Shown piece by piece: positions 6,189-6,622 of a stretch of DNA of 6,622 bases. Position 1 is the stretch's first letter, and each line of letters begins with the position of its first letter. Under the pieces are notes generated by a model. That model was given only the letters and a program-made list of their open reading frames with translations, was not told the DNA's origin and searched no databases. The position numbers were made by a program, and so were the translations under genes. This DNA comes from GCA-2699445 sp032127075 (lineage in GTDB: Bacteria; Actinomycetota; Actinomycetes; S36-B12; GCA-2699445), in assembly GCA_032127075.1 (NCBI GenBank), contig JAQAZZ010000262.1, positions 1 to 6,622 of the forward strand, written 5' to 3'.

Positions 6189-6193
6189 TGCGT

Positions 6194-6198
6194 CCTCC
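6194..6198 (-). promoter_or_regulatory. Strong Shine-Dalgarno site of the small membrane protein gene
   Basis: GGAGG on the minus strand lies five bases before ATG 6188. This decides the start of the 51-residue gene and is the main reason for treating it as real. Confidence 0.8.
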
Positions 6199-6218
6199 AA
6201 GTCTGATGTCTGGCGGGA

Positions 6219-6224
6219 AGCCTA
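6219..6224 (-). promoter_or_regulatory. Possible -10 element in the proA to small-peptide gap
   Basis: TAGGCT on the minus strand fits the TAnnnT pattern of actinobacterial housekeeping promoters and lies about 30 bases before ATG 6188. No recognisable -35 element accompanies it. If real it would start a short leader that contains the GGAGG site. Confidence 0.22.
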
Positions 6225-6229
6225 GCGGA

Positions 6230-6250
6230 GCGGCCAGCCGAGCGGGCCGC
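6230..6250 (-). other. GC-rich hairpin downstream of proA
   Basis: GCGGCC and GGCCGC form a perfect six-pair stem around a nine-base loop, starting 12 bases after the proA stop codon. There is no T run, so it is not a standard intrinsic terminator. Actinobacterial terminators often lack a good U-tract, so it may still weaken read-through or protect the proA mRNA end. Confidence 0.3.
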
Positions 6251-6261
6251 CGCCACGACCA

Positions 6262-6622
6262 TCATCCGCGCACATGGCCGTTTCCGGTGATGATGAAGGT
6301 CGTCGTGGTGAGTTCCGGCAGGGCCATCGGCCCCCGGGCGTGCAGCTTCTGCGTCGAGATGCCGATCTCGGCGCCGAACCCCAGTTCGCCGCCGTCGGTG
6401 AACCGGGTGGACGCGTTGACCGCCACCGCGGCGGAGTCCACCCCTGCCAGGAACCGGCCGACGGCGACCGCCGAGTCGGACACGATCGCCTCGGTGTGGC
6501 CGGAGCTCCAGCGCTGGATGTGGCTGATGGCGGCGTCGATGTCGGCGACGACCCCCACGGCCAGGTCCAGCGAGTAGTACTCCGCCCCCCAGTCGTGGTC
6601 GGTCACCGGCTCACAGGCGACG
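6262..6622 (-). CDS. proA: Glutamate-5-semialdehyde dehydrogenase (gamma-glutamyl phosphate reductase), C-terminal part
   Basis: Partial: only the last 119 residues lie in the window, and the reading frame is open through base 6622. ProA reduces gamma-glutamyl phosphate with NADPH to glutamate-5-semialdehyde, the second step of proline synthesis. The segment is highly typical: EPVTDHDWGAEYYSLDLAV, then SGHTEAIVSDS, the conserved NASTRFTDGGE, then GAEIGISTQKLHARGPM and LPELTTTTFIITGNG. The catalytic cysteine lies further upstream, outside the window. The reading frame is undamaged and ends at TGA 6262-6264. The gene is followed after 73 bases by the small membrane protein gene. Confidence 0.97.
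   Translation of the reverse strand, partial: VACEPVTDHDWGAEYYSLDLAVGVVADIDAAISHIQRWSSGHTEAIVSDSAVAVGRFLAGVDSAAVAVNASTRFTDGGELGFGAEIGISTQKLHARGPMALPELTTTTFIITGNGHVRG

Noticed and set aside
6190..6206. Inverted-repeat look of CCAGACATCAGACTTGG near the small-peptide start
   Set aside because: Only the outer three pairs plus a wobble match, so it is not a credible operator or stem.

Overview
The window is a compact, GC-rich stretch in which every recognisable gene lies on the minus strand. Gene overlaps are of the ATGA, GTGA and TGATG kinds, and several starts are GTG. The order proA - small membrane protein - nadD - LCP-like protein - rsfS - gpgP, followed by octT, is typical of an actinobacterial chromosome. 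gpgP and octT belong to polymethylated-polysaccharide (MGLP-type) biosynthesis and suggest Mycobacteriales or a close relative. An LCP-like gene between nadD and rsfS is, from memory, absent from the Mycobacterium tuberculosis order but present in other actinobacteria, so the genus is left open.

Layout, read in the direction of transcription (high to low coordinates): the 3' end of proA (proline synthesis, cut by the window edge); a 51-codon gene for a single-pass membrane peptide with a strong ribosome binding site; nadD (NAD synthesis); a membrane-anchored LytR-CpsA-Psr-like protein that seems to lack the usual catalytic arginines; rsfS (ribosome silencing factor); gpgP (histidine-family phosphatase); tRNA-Ala(GGC); a six-helix membrane diguanylate cyclase with intact GGDEF and RxxD sites; octT-like SGNH acyltransferase; a YhhN/TMEM86-type lysoplasmalogenase; and the 5' part of a glutamate-cysteine-ligase-like (GCS2) gene, cut by the window start.

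Two tightly packed blocks stand out. Block A (small peptide, nadD, LCP-like, rsfS, gpgP) is a housekeeping run with gaps or overlaps from -4 to +49 bases. Block B (diguanylate cyclase, octT, lysoplasmalogenase, perhaps the GCS2-like gene) lies downstream of the tRNA and mixes second-messenger signalling with acyl-carbohydrate and lipid chemistry. GpgP and OctT act in the same pathway, which ties the two blocks together even though the tRNA and the cyclase gene lie between them.

No mobile element, CRISPR array, phage gene or long gene-free stretch was seen. The largest gaps are about 50 to 75 bases. The region is mostly ordinary core chromosome. The most interesting points are the cyclase-octT translational coupling and the apparently catalytically degenerate LCP protein.
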